A stretch of 64,000 nucleotides of DNA from an uncultured Clostridia bacterium (GCA_946403085.1 CAMIYM010000001.1:124001-188000); one strand, 5' to 3'. Shown: positions 34,577-44,341, numbered from the stretch's first letter. Translations and numbers: made by a program. Notes: generated by a model not told the origin, from the letters alone.

Positions 34577-35950
34577 TCAGACAGTATCCGCCTGTGTCTT
34601 ATTCTTGCGAAGTTTACGCTTGAGCTTTTTGGTCTCTTTGATCTCCTGCTTTACGGGAGCATAGTCCTTAAGATCCAGGAGTTCTGAGAGCATCTCGATC
34701 TCAGGCTTATAACGGGAAGACATTACTACTTCAAACTTGCGGTCTTCCGTGCGGAGCTTGATGAATCTCGCACAGTTCTCGAGATAGAAGGTCTTGCCGA
34801 GATGATCATCTCTTAACTTGCGCCATGAGATGATATAGGGCTTTCTGATGAGTCTCTTGTAAACGAGATCCACTTTATCGCCTTCCTTGATAAGCCATAC
34901 TCTTGAACGCTTCGGAAGACGTGCAACACCGTGGAAAGTATAGACAGACATCGCGATCTCCATCGAAGGGTAGAGCTTGCGGAGTCTTCTCGGGACATGC
35001 TTTTCGACCCTGGAGATAGCGGCATTACGCTTAAAGATCTTCCTTAAGATCGTATATGCATAGATATCCTTATAGTATTGCGAGATCCTCGAGAGGATCC
35101 TGAACAGGATAAGTCCTGCGACAGCGATATGGATGCTGATGATAAAGCTTATGACGGGCGCGAAAAGCTGGAGAACCATAAGGATCATATGAAGCAGTGC
35201 TTTGATGATCTGCCAGATAAGGCTCGTGCCTTTCATAGGGAAAGCGGCAACGATTACTTCCCAGTTATCGACGCAGGAATAGGTGCAGTTATAAAAGATC
35301 GTAATGGCGATTATCGTAATGCCTGCGAGGATATATGTGCCTATTTCAGGACTGCCGCCGGTGGAACTTCCAAGAATGTTTACGGAACGGACGAGAGCGC
35401 TTCCCTTTACTCCCGGAGGATCTGCTTCAAGAGCGTCGTTGGTAACGAAGGGCAGAAGTGTGATGGATACCGTGCAGATATAGCCGATGTATTTATCGAG
35501 CTTGTCTATAGTCTCTTCAGATACGAACTTGGATTCCGCAAATGAGTGGATGACTATAAGGGCAGCAGCTACCAAAGTGAGGAATACTGCCGCATAAGGA
35601 TTTGCGATAGGGAGCTTGCCGACTTCTCTTACGATCGGCACGCCGTTTAGGAAGTCTGCTATATTGCAGAGAAATGCCGAATCAGGCGAGTATACGGCAG
35701 CATTCTCGATAGCGCCGAGTATAGCCAGGACAGCCATCGTGGCAGACGGGTTAAGAGATGCCGTTACTGCGGTGGAAAATGCTCCGGCATAGAATGCCAG
35801 GTCAGTGGCAAAGCCTGCTGCAGTTACTTCATGTGAAGGTCCGTAACCTGCAGCGTTGCTTATTACAGGAATCAGGGCTAAGCATAAAAGTGCGATGAGA
35901 GCGCTGACGCTTCCCTTGATAAGTTTCTTTTCAGATAATTCCAGGCGCAT
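34577..35950 (-). CDS. Polytopic membrane protein of unknown function in the surface-polymer cluster
   Basis: 457 residues, not recognised. About seven hydrophobic segments occupy residues 10-295. The first could be a signal-like helix (LALIPVISNAAGYGPSHEV). The C-terminal 160 residues are basic and soluble (RRLRKLYPSMEIAMSVYTFHG, KLKRKLRKNKTQ) and probably cytoplasmic. The gene lies between the first YidC-sulfatase fusion and the LCP gene and is likely in the same operon, so a part in making or exporting the surface polymer is plausible. GGAAGGGGG precedes the ATG at 35950. No transporter or transferase motif was found. Confidence 0.65.
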   Translation of the reverse strand: MRLELSEKKLIKGSVSALIALLCLALIPVISNAAGYGPSHEVTAAGFATDLAFYAGAFSTAVTASLNPSATMAVLAILGAIENAAVYSPDSAFLCNIADFLNGVPIVREVGKLPIANPYAAVFLTLVAAALIVIHSFAESKFVSEETIDKLDKYIGYICTVSITLLPFVTNDALEADPPGVKGSALVRSVNILGSSTGGSPEIGTYILAGITIIAITIFYNCTYSCVDNWEVIVAAFPMKGTSLIWQIIKALLHMILMVLQLFAPVISFIISIHIAVAGLILFRILSRISQYYKDIYAYTILRKIFKRNAAISRVEKHVPRRLRKLYPSMEIAMSVYTFHGVARLPKRSRVWLIKEGDKVDLVYKRLIRKPYIISWRKLRDDHLGKTFYLENCARFIKLRTEDRKFEVVMSSRYKPEIEMLSELLDLKDYAPVKQEIKETKKLKRKLRKNKTQADTV

Positions 35951-36021
35951 GTTTGTCCCCCTTCCAATATTAGCAAATAGCGGCCCGGAGTATCCGCCTC
36001 ATAACGGATACCGGACTTATA

Positions 36022-38808
36022 TTATACACCGTCCGGCTGTTTGCCTTCTCCGGCGGTCTTCCAGCTGTCAGCTTTGCGGGGATCTCCGTTAAGTGCATAC
36101 CATCTTCCTGTAGAGAAGACATTGCCCTGATTCTGGTCGGGATTTAAGTCTTCTGTGTAGTAACAGTACTGGGTACCTTTCTTATGAGCATTGTTGATCG
36201 GATTGCCTGTGAAAGGGTTCTTGGGATCCTTGATTATGCCTGATGTGGCAAGGAACGGGGTATCGCCGTTTGACATCAATTCTTCGTTTACGGTAAAGCC
36301 CTTTGCATTAAAATCCTTGAACATAAGAAGAGGCATGTAGAATTCCATATCCTGGCCTTCGCAGTATACATTGAACTGATTCAAGCCTCTTGCGTGGTCT
36401 GATACAAGTATGATCCTGGTGTTGTCATAGACACCGTTTGCACGCATGTAGTCGAACCATTTTCCAAGCTGGATAAGGGATGAGATATTCGCGTGATAGT
36501 GTGTGACCTGATAAGGGTCGCTCATATCCATCTTCTTTCCGTCGATCGTGTAGAGGTCATCCCAGTTGGTATCGTATGGCCTGTTGTCGACAAAGATGTC
36601 GGGAGTATAGTCGGGCTTTTTCAGGATGCATGCCGAGTGAGCTGTGTGATTATTGATCATAAGGAATGTGTTCTGCGATCCTTCCTCAACAGTTGTTATC
36701 TTGGGCAGGTTCATAAGTACGGCATAAGACTCAAGGAAAGACTTCTGATAGCCGGAACTTAAAGATACTCCGCCGACTGTCTGAACGAGAGAAGAAGCGC
36801 TTAAAGCCTTTATGTCACCGGTGTTGCCCGCTTCGTTATAAAGACCTTCATCATATAAAGTCTCCTGGAAGATAACGGGGGAGATCTTCATAAGTGAGAA
36901 GCAGAAGAAATTGCGGTTACGGATCGCCTTTGTCCTTTCAGATGACTGTTCCACAGAGGCATCATTGATACCGTCTGTGAAATAATTAAAGCGGCCCTCT
37001 GTGATATAGCAGTTGAACTCCGGATGATCGTTGAATATTGAAAGGTCCGGAATGGACTGATAGCCAGCAAACGGAGGATCACAGATCGTAACTTTATATC
37101 CGTTCTCGCCGAAAAGAACAGGCATGACCTTCAAAGCTTCATTATGCTTGTCAGAAAGCTTCTCGTCAGATCTTTCATTCATTTTTTCAGGTGTGTATTC
37201 ATAGCCGCCGAACAGGGCGGGAGCACCTATGATGGTTGAGTGTCCGAAAGAGAAGGTGTTCGGATAGTATGTAAATCCGTCGAACTGTTCCTTAAGTGAA
37301 GGTCTCTCCTTAAGGATATAAGGGATCTGCTGGCCTTCTGAGCGGTCGAGCATGAATACGATTACATTCTTGCCGTTCTTGCTCAAAGGGATCTCAGGCA
37401 TGGCTGAAGCTGCTTCAGAACGGCTGGTGTATTCCTTGAAGTTATCGGCTATAAGAGATGAGTTAAAAACACCGATACCTGCGACCGTGACGATGCCTAC
37501 TACGAGAATAGTCCTTGCGATCTTGTGGAATCTCTTATAGAAGAATAAGAATACTGCAGCAATGGCAATAACAGCAAGAGCGTTCAGAAGATAGTCTGTG
37601 AGTTTGAATACGGGCTGAACATCGTATTGAAGCGTGGAAGTCATGGTACCGAGATTGGTTCCGAAAAGCATGTAATCTATGACTGATACTCCGCAGATTG
37701 CCCAGATACCTTTGCTGAATACAGCTTTCATCTTATCGCTCATGAAGAAGTAGAAGACACTTCCCCAGAGAACCCAGCTGCCCAGCGCCAATGCCATGGA
37801 ACTGACTATGTAATAGGCAGGGTTATAAGGATGGACGATATCGATGAATTCCAGCGGAGAATCCTTGATGACGGAAGAGGGGATGAGAAGTCCCGTGATA
37901 AGAGCCATGAGCACTGTTCCGGATACGAAAAGAACCACATCTTTTGTGCTAGTGCTGATCTTTTTCGAATCCTGTTTTTTCTTTATAAGTCCTGATACGA
38001 GAGGCATGGTCAGCAATATGCATCCGGCACCAAGAAGGAACTTCTGTCTTGCAGTAAGATCAGGTCTTATGACAGTGAGGATGAAGATCGCCACAGCAGC
38101 TGCTGCAAGCACGATTCCAAGAACCTTCTTAGGATCCTTAAGCTTATAGAAGATGTTCTTAACGAGCGAGAATACATTGTTGAGGAGCCAGTAGAAGACA
38201 AGGCCTGAAGGTGAGTGGTAGAGAAGAACAAGGAATACGACAGCAAGACCGTAGACCTGGATCTTCGACTTAAGAGGATGTCCCTTTGTATAGATGACAC
38301 CTGATATGATGTTTATCGCAGTCATGAGGATCGGGAGAATGTTTACGGGGAAACTACCGATCATGAAGGAAGCATCTTCTTTACCGAGGTCAGCTATGAA
38401 TCCGAAAGACATTCCCTGAAGGCTCTGCATGCCGGAAAGAAGTCTGTAAGCAGCAATGAAGAATGGGATCTGCAGAAGAAGTGAAGCCGAGCTCTTGAGT
38501 GCATAGATCGGCTTATACTTATTGATCCTGTAGTATTCCTGGAGCATGAAGAATCTTTCATCGCCCTTGAATGTCTGCTTCGTGCGCTTGATGCGGTAAG
38601 CCATTTTCGCCTGGATATCACGTTCTTCAGCCTGCAGTTCATCTGCCCGTTTGTATAAAGGAAGAACGAGAAAGTTTACTGCGATGCTCAAGGCAATGAT
38701 CGATATTCCGGGATTGCCGATGATCTTATTTGCAATCGTGAATATAACTTCGAAAAGAAGTTCCAAAGGCGATATCAGAAAGGTGTAAAGCAATGTGGGG
38801 AAAGACAT
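36022..38808 (-). CDS. YidC/Oxa1-like insertase fused to a sulfatase/LtaS-like domain (copy 1)
   Basis: 928 residues. Residues about 1-235 are a YidC/Oxa1 domain: NFLVLPLYKRADELQAEERD, a charged cytoplasmic hairpin, LLQIPFFIAAYRLLS and SPSGLVFYWLLNNVFSL. Several more TM helices lead to an alkaline-phosphatase-superfamily domain (about 480-900). Its metal and catalytic residues appear as NVIVFMLDRSEG (Asp about 486), a Thr in SFGHSTIIGAPALFGG and VSDHARG (about 803). The nearest known relatives are LtaS-type lipoteichoic acid and phosphoglycerol transferases, which use membrane glycerol-phosphate donors. No sulfatase CxPxR motif is seen. The gene follows the TagF-like gene by five bases. It probably modifies a surface polymer; why a YidC domain is attached is unknown. 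A close paralogue lies at 41585. Confidence 0.82.
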   Translation of the reverse strand: MSFPTLLYTFLISPLELLFEVIFTIANKIIGNPGISIIALSIAVNFLVLPLYKRADELQAEERDIQAKMAYRIKRTKQTFKGDERFFMLQEYYRINKYKPIYALKSSASLLLQIPFFIAAYRLLSGMQSLQGMSFGFIADLGKEDASFMIGSFPVNILPILMTAINIISGVIYTKGHPLKSKIQVYGLAVVFLVLLYHSPSGLVFYWLLNNVFSLVKNIFYKLKDPKKVLGIVLAAAAVAIFILTVIRPDLTARQKFLLGAGCILLTMPLVSGLIKKKQDSKKISTSTKDVVLFVSGTVLMALITGLLIPSSVIKDSPLEFIDIVHPYNPAYYIVSSMALALGSWVLWGSVFYFFMSDKMKAVFSKGIWAICGVSVIDYMLFGTNLGTMTSTLQYDVQPVFKLTDYLLNALAVIAIAAVFLFFYKRFHKIARTILVVGIVTVAGIGVFNSSLIADNFKEYTSRSEAASAMPEIPLSKNGKNVIVFMLDRSEGQQIPYILKERPSLKEQFDGFTYYPNTFSFGHSTIIGAPALFGGYEYTPEKMNERSDEKLSDKHNEALKVMPVLFGENGYKVTICDPPFAGYQSIPDLSIFNDHPEFNCYITEGRFNYFTDGINDASVEQSSERTKAIRNRNFFCFSLMKISPVIFQETLYDEGLYNEAGNTGDIKALSASSLVQTVGGVSLSSGYQKSFLESYAVLMNLPKITTVEEGSQNTFLMINNHTAHSACILKKPDYTPDIFVDNRPYDTNWDDLYTIDGKKMDMSDPYQVTHYHANISSLIQLGKWFDYMRANGVYDNTRIILVSDHARGLNQFNVYCEGQDMEFYMPLLMFKDFNAKGFTVNEELMSNGDTPFLATSGIIKDPKNPFTGNPINNAHKKGTQYCYYTEDLNPDQNQGNVFSTGRWYALNGDPRKADSWKTAGEGKQPDGV

Positions 38809-38813
38809 GCGGT

Positions 38814-40121
38814 TTATGCTCCTTTGACTGCTTTGACGGCCTTTTTATGTTTTTTGTTCTTGTTCTCAGAAGGAGCGGAAGACTTCTTGGCAGCAACTTC
38901 CTTGTACTTCTTAATGATGAAGTCGGCCGATCTTTCTGCGCTCTCACCTATATGAGCCCAGATGTCATTACGGCACTTCTCGCGTCCTGCAAGATAAGAC
39001 TTGTCTTCTATGCAGTTGTCGATAAGTTCTTTTATGTTGTCTGCATTGCTTTCATCAAGCTTGGGGCCTAAGTCAGCCAGGATCTGGAAAGTCCAGGGTG
39101 TCTCCTCGATCCAGTCAGCGTCGTAAGGTGCAGGATCGAACCTGGTGTCTGTGTAGATGATAGGCTTATCAAAGACCATGGCGAATTCGAACATTACGCC
39201 GGAATAATCTGAGATAAGGATGTCGGATCTCATTAAGACATCGAAGTTATCCGTATCTTTATTCCATTCGACCTTGGACGGATCATTATACTTGGACATG
39301 AGTCTTTCCAGCATGTCTTTTTCGGATGCGAAAGACTGGGGATGCGGTCTTACTATGATCTTATATCCTGTGGAGATAAGACTGTCGATGAGTTTGTCAC
39401 CGAATCTGGAGAGGATGCCGCTCTCACCCCAGGATGGTGCCAGGAGTACTGTTCGCTCGTGCGGCGGAACAGGATCAGCATTATCGATTCTCTTCTTCAT
39501 CTCATCAAGATAAGGGACGCCGCAGATCTCATAATCTCTGGGCTTGATGCCTCTCATCTCTTCTAACTGTCTGATCTGCTTTACCTGAAGTTCGCCCGAA
39601 AGGATGAATGCATCGTAATGGTCTGTGCCGTACATACGGTACATCGTGATATCTTTTGCGGCATGCATGATGTGGATATAGCAGTCGACGTTTTTGGAAC
39701 GCTTCCACTGAAAGACATCAAGGCTTGGAGTGGTGGAGAACAATACGGATGCATTCAGGAGATTGAGTCTTGAGAATGCTTTGTTGCCTTCGCCGATATA
39801 TTCTGCCGTGATGTATTTATAATCTTTCTTGAAAACGGGGTCATCCTCGGAACTTGTGAGATAGACGATCTTCTGCTGTTTCTTTTCGAACTCGTCAAGG
39901 ATGGGCTCGAAGATATTCCAGTATCTTTTATTCTCACAGTGGATGGCTATAGGGATCTTCTGGTCATTTATCTTTGCATTCTTATCACTGCTCGACAGGA
40001 ATTTCAGCTTCATAAAGAGTGCGCGGAACGAAAAGATCGCGACGCCGAAGATTCCGAAGAGTACGGTAAAGAGCATTCCGCCCGTACCGGGATCGATATA
40101 AAGAACGTTAAAGATACCCAT
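38814..40121 (-). CDS. CDP-glycerol glycerophosphotransferase-like protein (TagB/TagF type)
   Basis: 435 residues from the ATG at 40121, chosen because AGGGAGAT lies seven bases upstream; a longer frame from 40169 lacks such a site. An N-terminal TM helix (IDPGTGGMLFTVLFGIFGVAIF) anchors the enzyme. The transferase part has VDCYIHIMHAAKDITMYR (catalytic His region), VLLAPSWGESG, IIVRPHPQS and the hallmark ILISDYSGVMFEF. These match enzymes that add glycerol-phosphate or ribitol-phosphate units during teichoic acid synthesis on the inner membrane face. The Lys-rich tail (ENKNKKHKKAVKAVKG) is unusual but short. Next to the LtaS-like fusions and the LCP ligase it indicates a glycerol-phosphate-containing surface polymer. 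Confidence 0.88.
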   Translation of the reverse strand: MGIFNVLYIDPGTGGMLFTVLFGIFGVAIFSFRALFMKLKFLSSSDKNAKINDQKIPIAIHCENKRYWNIFEPILDEFEKKQQKIVYLTSSEDDPVFKKDYKYITAEYIGEGNKAFSRLNLLNASVLFSTTPSLDVFQWKRSKNVDCYIHIMHAAKDITMYRMYGTDHYDAFILSGELQVKQIRQLEEMRGIKPRDYEICGVPYLDEMKKRIDNADPVPPHERTVLLAPSWGESGILSRFGDKLIDSLISTGYKIIVRPHPQSFASEKDMLERLMSKYNDPSKVEWNKDTDNFDVLMRSDILISDYSGVMFEFAMVFDKPIIYTDTRFDPAPYDADWIEETPWTFQILADLGPKLDESNADNIKELIDNCIEDKSYLAGREKCRNDIWAHIGESAERSADFIIKKYKEVAAKKSSAPSENKNKKHKKAVKAVKGA

Positions 40122-40144
40122 TAAGATCTCCCTGACAGACAAAC

Positions 40145-40175
40145 AAAAACTGTGGATGAAAAACTTCATCCACAG
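40145..40175 (-). terminator. Rho-independent terminator of pilT
   Basis: On the minus strand CTGTGGATGA (40166-40175) pairs perfectly with TCATCCACAG (40150-40159) and is followed by TTTTTG. It separates pilT from the TagF-like gene. Confidence 0.9.
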
Positions 40176-40232
40176 CCGTATATTATATTTTATTTAAAAA
40201 AGGGCTTCAACTTTCTTTGATAAAAAGCATCA

Positions 40233-41300
40233 TCAGAAGCTGTAGTTTGTAATACCGATCATCTTCTCGAGTTCATTAGGATCATAAGAAGCATCGATAG
40301 CTGTCTTTCTTGTGATAAGACCCATGGAAACGAGTCTCTGGAGATCGTTGTTAAGAGTGTGCATTCCGACCTGACCTGCAGAAGCGATAGCACCGGGGAT
40401 CATCTGGATCTTATCTTCAATGATGAGGCTCTTGATAGCACTTGTGCCGACCATGATCTCGTGTGTAAGTACACGGCCGTTGCCGTCAGATGTAGGAAGG
40501 AGCTGCTGTGAGATAACGCCACGGATGCTTGCTGCGAACTGTGAGCGGATCGTTGCCTGCATCTCGATAGGTGAACCGTCGATGATTCTGTTGATCGTCT
40601 GTGCAGCACTCTGTGTGTGGAGTGTGGAAAGGACGAGGTGTCCTGTCTCTGCTGCCGTGATAGCAGCTGAGATCGTCTCGAAGTCTCTCATCTCACCAAC
40701 GAGGATGATATCAGGGTCTTCACGGAGAGCTGAATTGAGTGCATAAGCGAAAGAGCCAACGTCGCGGCCGACCTCACGCTGATGGATCATTGCGCGGTTG
40801 TGAGGATAGATGTATTCGATAGGATCCTCAATTGTGATGACATGCTTTGCTTCGTTCTTGTTGATGTAGTCTACGATAGCTGAAAGTGTGGTTGTCTTAC
40901 CTGAACCCGTAGGACCTGTAACAAGGATAAGGCCGTTCTTTGCAGTGGCGAGTGACTTAAGGATCTCAGGAAGGCCGAGAGCTTCGAACTCAGGGATCTC
41001 AGCCATGAGCAGACGGATGCTGCAGGCGAGGTTGTTACGCTGATGGTAAACGTTAGCTCTGATTCTGATACCGTTGTCGATCATGCGGCCTACGTCAACG
41101 TCTTCGCCGGCTTCGACACGTGCGATCTCTTCAGGTGTAAGGATAGTGTAGATCATGTCCTGTGCTTCTTCAGGTGTCGGGCGCTCATCTAAGATGTGGA
41201 GCTCGCCGAATCTTCTCATCGCGAGATTTGTACCCTGAGTGATGTGCACATCGGAACAGTTACGGGAAATAGCATAATCCATCAATTCTTCAAAAGTCAT
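40233..41300 (-). CDS. pilT: PilT-family type IV pilus retraction ATPase
   Basis: 355 residues, the family's usual length. The N-terminal PAS-like domain starts with MTFEELMDYAISRNCSDVHIT. The ATPase core has Walker A GPTGSGKTTT, the Asp box ITIEDPIEYIY, Walker B ILVGEMRD and the His box LVLSTLHTQ. The PilT AIRNLIRExK-type motif appears as AIKSLIIEDK. It powers pilus retraction (twitching, DNA uptake or pulling toward a surface). Other pilus assembly genes (pilB, pilC, pilD) are not in this window, and the pilin at 298 is 40 kb away. GGAGGTGA lies six bases before the ATG. It sits within the surface-polymer cluster but has its own leader and terminator. Confidence 0.95.
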   Translation of the reverse strand: MTFEELMDYAISRNCSDVHITQGTNLAMRRFGELHILDERPTPEEAQDMIYTILTPEEIARVEAGEDVDVGRMIDNGIRIRANVYHQRNNLACSIRLLMAEIPEFEALGLPEILKSLATAKNGLILVTGPTGSGKTTTLSAIVDYINKNEAKHVITIEDPIEYIYPHNRAMIHQREVGRDVGSFAYALNSALREDPDIILVGEMRDFETISAAITAAETGHLVLSTLHTQSAAQTINRIIDGSPIEMQATIRSQFAASIRGVISQQLLPTSDGNGRVLTHEIMVGTSAIKSLIIEDKIQMIPGAIASAGQVGMHTLNNDLQRLVSMGLITRKTAIDASYDPNELEKMIGITNYSF

Positions 41301-41354
41301 GTTGTCACCTCCGCTGGAAAATTAAAAGATATTGAAATTATAATGGATAACAAT

Positions 41355-41453
41355 TTAATTTGATACCTGTGAGAGCAGGTATTTCAGCAATAAAACAGAT
41401 ACCGGTTCACAATACGGATTGTAGTATTCGAGTACTTGGTTTACGTCATTCAT
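41355..41453 (-). CDS. Small ORF (32 codons) upstream of pilT
   Basis: ATG 41453 is preceded by TAGGAGGA with eight-base spacing, one of the best ribosome binding sites in the window. The 32-residue product begins MNDVNQVLEYYNPYCEP and has a hydrophobic middle (VSVLLLKYLL). Its TAA lies 54 bases before the pilT ATG. It may be a small protein acting with PilT or a leader peptide controlling it. No homologue is known to me. Confidence 0.55.
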   Translation of the reverse strand: MNDVNQVLEYYNPYCEPVSVLLLKYLLSQVSN

Positions 41454-41519
41454 TTTTGTGTCCTCCTAAGTGTTTTCACACTGTAATTAAACGCCTCGGA
41501 GGGCTTTATAACTATGCGC

Positions 41520-41548
41520 AATATGAAGTCTTCGTGATGCTTAATCAA
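41520..41548 (-). promoter_or_regulatory. Putative promoter for the small ORF and pilT
   Basis: On the minus strand TTGATT (41543-41548), a 17-bp spacer and CATATT (41520-41525) fit a sigma-A promoter, about 65 bases before the small ORF. The -35 overlaps one arm of a hairpin (41543-41574, about nine pairs) that may end the upstream YidC-sulfatase transcript. Confidence 0.35.
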
Positions 41549-41584
41549 CACACCGGGACCATAGTGTTGATTATCCCGGAAAAC

Positions 41585-44341
41585 TTATTCCTCGCCTGAG
41601 TATTTCCAGCTCTTATAATCGTGGGGATCGCCTGAAACGGTAAACCAAGAGTCCTTGATAAAGGTGTATCCGTTGTTTTCCGAAGTGAGATAATTATCAG
41701 ATACAAATACCTTTTGAGGACCTGTCTTCATCTTTGAATCAATAGGATTACCTGTGAAAGGATTGACCGGATCTTTAATGATGCTTTTAGTGGCAAGTGA
41801 TGGTGTATCAGCATTGGTCATGAAATCTTCTGATACCGTAAAGCCTTTTGCATTGAAGTCTTTTACCATCAGAAGAGGCAGCAGTCCTGCCATGTTCTTG
41901 CGGTTGCAGGTGAGCTTATAGTATTCGGTCGAGTATCCGTGATCTGCAACAAGGATGATGCGGGTGTTGTCGTAGACTCCGTTTTCGCGCAGGTAATCAA
42001 ACCACTCGCCAAGCTTTAAGAATGCAGCCATGTTTACGTGGTAATGATAGACCTGCATAAGATCATTCATCTGGATAGTCTTGCCATAAACTGTATAGCG
42101 TGATGTCATATCAACATCGTATGCTGTGTTGTCTACGATGTAAGAAGGCACATAATCCGGTTCCTGCAAAAGACATGGCGAATGTGCAGTCTTATTCGTA
42201 AGCATCAGGAATGTGTTGTCCGAATTATTGTCTACAACAGTGATGCCCGGAAGATCACTTAAGAATCCGTATGCCTCAAGAAAATCCAGATCGTAACCGG
42301 TACTCTTCGAAAGGCCGCTTGTGTTCTGCGATAAAGCGCTGGTCTCATACGTGCCGTTGATCCTTCTGGAGTTAGTAGCCGATCTGTTATAGATACCGCC
42401 GTCGTAGATGGTTTCCTGCAAAGCTACAGGAGAGATCTTCATAAGTGAATAGAAGAAGAAACTCCTGTTACGCACTTCATCGATACGGTCAGAAATATCA
42501 CTTGAAATGATGTTATTCTCACCGGTCATGTTGAAATGTCCGTTGGTTATATAACAGTTGAGATCAGGATAATCATCATATATCGAGAGGTCAGGTATCA
42601 CTTTGTAGTTTGCGAACGGAGGATCGACGACAGTTACTTTATAACCGTTGTTACGGAATAAGACAGGCATGACTTTTAAAGATTCATTATGCTTATCTTT
42701 AAGCAGTTCGCTTGTCCTCTTGTTAATGTTTTCGGGTGTGTAATCGTAACCGCCGAAAAGAGCGGGAGCTGCCATGTTGGTATGTATTCCGTAAGAGATG
42801 GTATTCGGATAATAAGTAAATCCGTCGAACTGTTTTTGCAGCTCAGGCTTTTCATTCATGATGTAAGGCACGAGGTCGCCGATCGCACGGTCCATCATGA
42901 GCACGACAACGTTCTGTCCGTTCCTGCTGAGAGGGATTGAAGGAGCCTTCGATGCTTCAGCTCTTGCCTGATACTCCTTGTATGTTTTTACGATCCCGGA
43001 TGTGTTGTAGATTCCGATTCCTGCAACTGTCAGAATGCCGACTGCAAGTATGCTCTGTGCGATCTTAGGAAATTTTGCCGCTGCGAAGTAAAGCGCTCCG
43101 CCTATAGCAATGACAACTGCCGCGTTGATCAGATAATCATTAAGTCTGAATACGGGCTGGTTATCGTACTGCAAGGTTGAAGAAAGCGTACCGAGATTTG
43201 TTCCGAACAGCATGTAATTCACGATTGAGATGCCGGATATCATCCATATCGCTTTATCGAAAAGTGCTTTGCTCCTGCTGCTCATGAAGAAGTAGAAAAC
43301 ACCGCCCCAGATGACCCAGCTTCCAAATGAAAGAAGCATGGAATGAACGACATAAAGAGCAGGGCTTGAAGGATCGATCACATTGATGAATTCTTCGGCT
43401 GAAGCATTGATGACCGTAGCAGGGATAAGAAGTCCCGTGATCAAAGCCATGAGAAGGGTTCCTAAGAAGAACATAAGCTTCTTATTTTCTGCCGGTTTTG
43501 CATCAGGCTTTCTTTTGATAAATCCGGATATAAAGGGGACTGTAAGCAGAAGAGAACCTATCGCAAGAAGTATCTTTTCGCGGAGTATAATATCGGGCTT
43601 TATTGCAGTCAGGATAAGTATAGCAATGCCTGATACAGCCAGGATAATGTTGAGCACTTTCTTAGGTTCTTTAAGCTTGCTTATGATGTTCTTGATAAGT
43701 GAGAACACGTTATTAAGAAGCCAGTAGAAGACAAGTCCTGAAGGTGAGTGGTAAAGAAGCACGAGGAATACCACGGCAAGGCCATAGACCTGTATCTTGG
43801 ACTTTAAGGGATGACCTTTTGTGTATATGATGCCTGACACGATATTTATAAGAGTCATAAGTACCGGAAGGATGTTTACGGGGAAACTTCCGATCATGAA
43901 TGTGGCATCTTCCTTGCCCAGATCTGTGATGAATCCGAACGGCATGCCCTGCAGACACTGTGCACCGGAAAGGAATCTGTATGCTGCTATGAAGAACGGT
44001 ATCTGAAGCAGAAGTGATGCTGAACTCTTAAGAGCATAGATAGGTTTGTAATGATTTATGCGGTAGTATTCCTGAAGCATGAAGAAACGCTCATCACCTT
44101 TGAAAGTGCTCTTGATACGCTTTATACGGTAAGCCATCTTAGCCTGGATATCACGCTCTTCTGCCTGAAGTTCATCTGCACGTTTATAGAGCGGAAGAAC
44201 GAGGAAATTAACTGCGATGCTTAAGAAGACGATAGCAAATCCGGGATTGCCGATGATGCGTTTTGCTATCATGAAAACGACTTCGAAAAGAAGCTCAAGA
44301 GGGGAGATTATTAAAGTGTAAAGTCCTGACAGGATCGGCAT
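41585..44341 (-). CDS. YidC/Oxa1-like insertase fused to a sulfatase/LtaS-like domain (copy 2)
   Basis: 918 residues, a paralogue of the protein encoded at 36022 and alignable over its whole length. The YidC part is nearly the same (NFLVLPLYKRADELQAEERD, SPSGLVFYWLLNNVFSL). The C-terminal domain has NVVVLMMDRAIGD (Asp about 482), a Thr in SYGIHTNMAAPALFGG and VADHGYS (about 798). The two copies differ most in the region between the Thr motif and the DH motif, which may mean different acceptors. AGAGGGCC precedes the ATG. The gene is first in the minus-strand cluster and separated from copy 1 by pilT and the TagF-like gene, so the duplication is not a simple recent tandem one. Confidence 0.82.
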   Translation of the reverse strand: MPILSGLYTLIISPLELLFEVVFMIAKRIIGNPGFAIVFLSIAVNFLVLPLYKRADELQAEERDIQAKMAYRIKRIKSTFKGDERFFMLQEYYRINHYKPIYALKSSASLLLQIPFFIAAYRFLSGAQCLQGMPFGFITDLGKEDATFMIGSFPVNILPVLMTLINIVSGIIYTKGHPLKSKIQVYGLAVVFLVLLYHSPSGLVFYWLLNNVFSLIKNIISKLKEPKKVLNIILAVSGIAILILTAIKPDIILREKILLAIGSLLLTVPFISGFIKRKPDAKPAENKKLMFFLGTLLMALITGLLIPATVINASAEEFINVIDPSSPALYVVHSMLLSFGSWVIWGGVFYFFMSSRSKALFDKAIWMISGISIVNYMLFGTNLGTLSSTLQYDNQPVFRLNDYLINAAVVIAIGGALYFAAAKFPKIAQSILAVGILTVAGIGIYNTSGIVKTYKEYQARAEASKAPSIPLSRNGQNVVVLMMDRAIGDLVPYIMNEKPELQKQFDGFTYYPNTISYGIHTNMAAPALFGGYDYTPENINKRTSELLKDKHNESLKVMPVLFRNNGYKVTVVDPPFANYKVIPDLSIYDDYPDLNCYITNGHFNMTGENNIISSDISDRIDEVRNRSFFFYSLMKISPVALQETIYDGGIYNRSATNSRRINGTYETSALSQNTSGLSKSTGYDLDFLEAYGFLSDLPGITVVDNNSDNTFLMLTNKTAHSPCLLQEPDYVPSYIVDNTAYDVDMTSRYTVYGKTIQMNDLMQVYHYHVNMAAFLKLGEWFDYLRENGVYDNTRIILVADHGYSTEYYKLTCNRKNMAGLLPLLMVKDFNAKGFTVSEDFMTNADTPSLATKSIIKDPVNPFTGNPIDSKMKTGPQKVFVSDNYLTSENNGYTFIKDSWFTVSGDPHDYKSWKYSGEE

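Noticed and set aside
41360..41599. 79-codon plus-strand open frame upstream of pilT
   Set aside because: It has no ribosome binding site and runs antisense to the well-signalled small ORF and across a hairpin.
36022..44341. Radical SAM enzyme at 28467 as maturase of the sulfatase-like domains
   Set aside because: Neither sulfatase-like domain has the CxPxR or SxPxR formylglycine motif; the catalytic residue appears to be Thr, as in LtaS-type enzymes.
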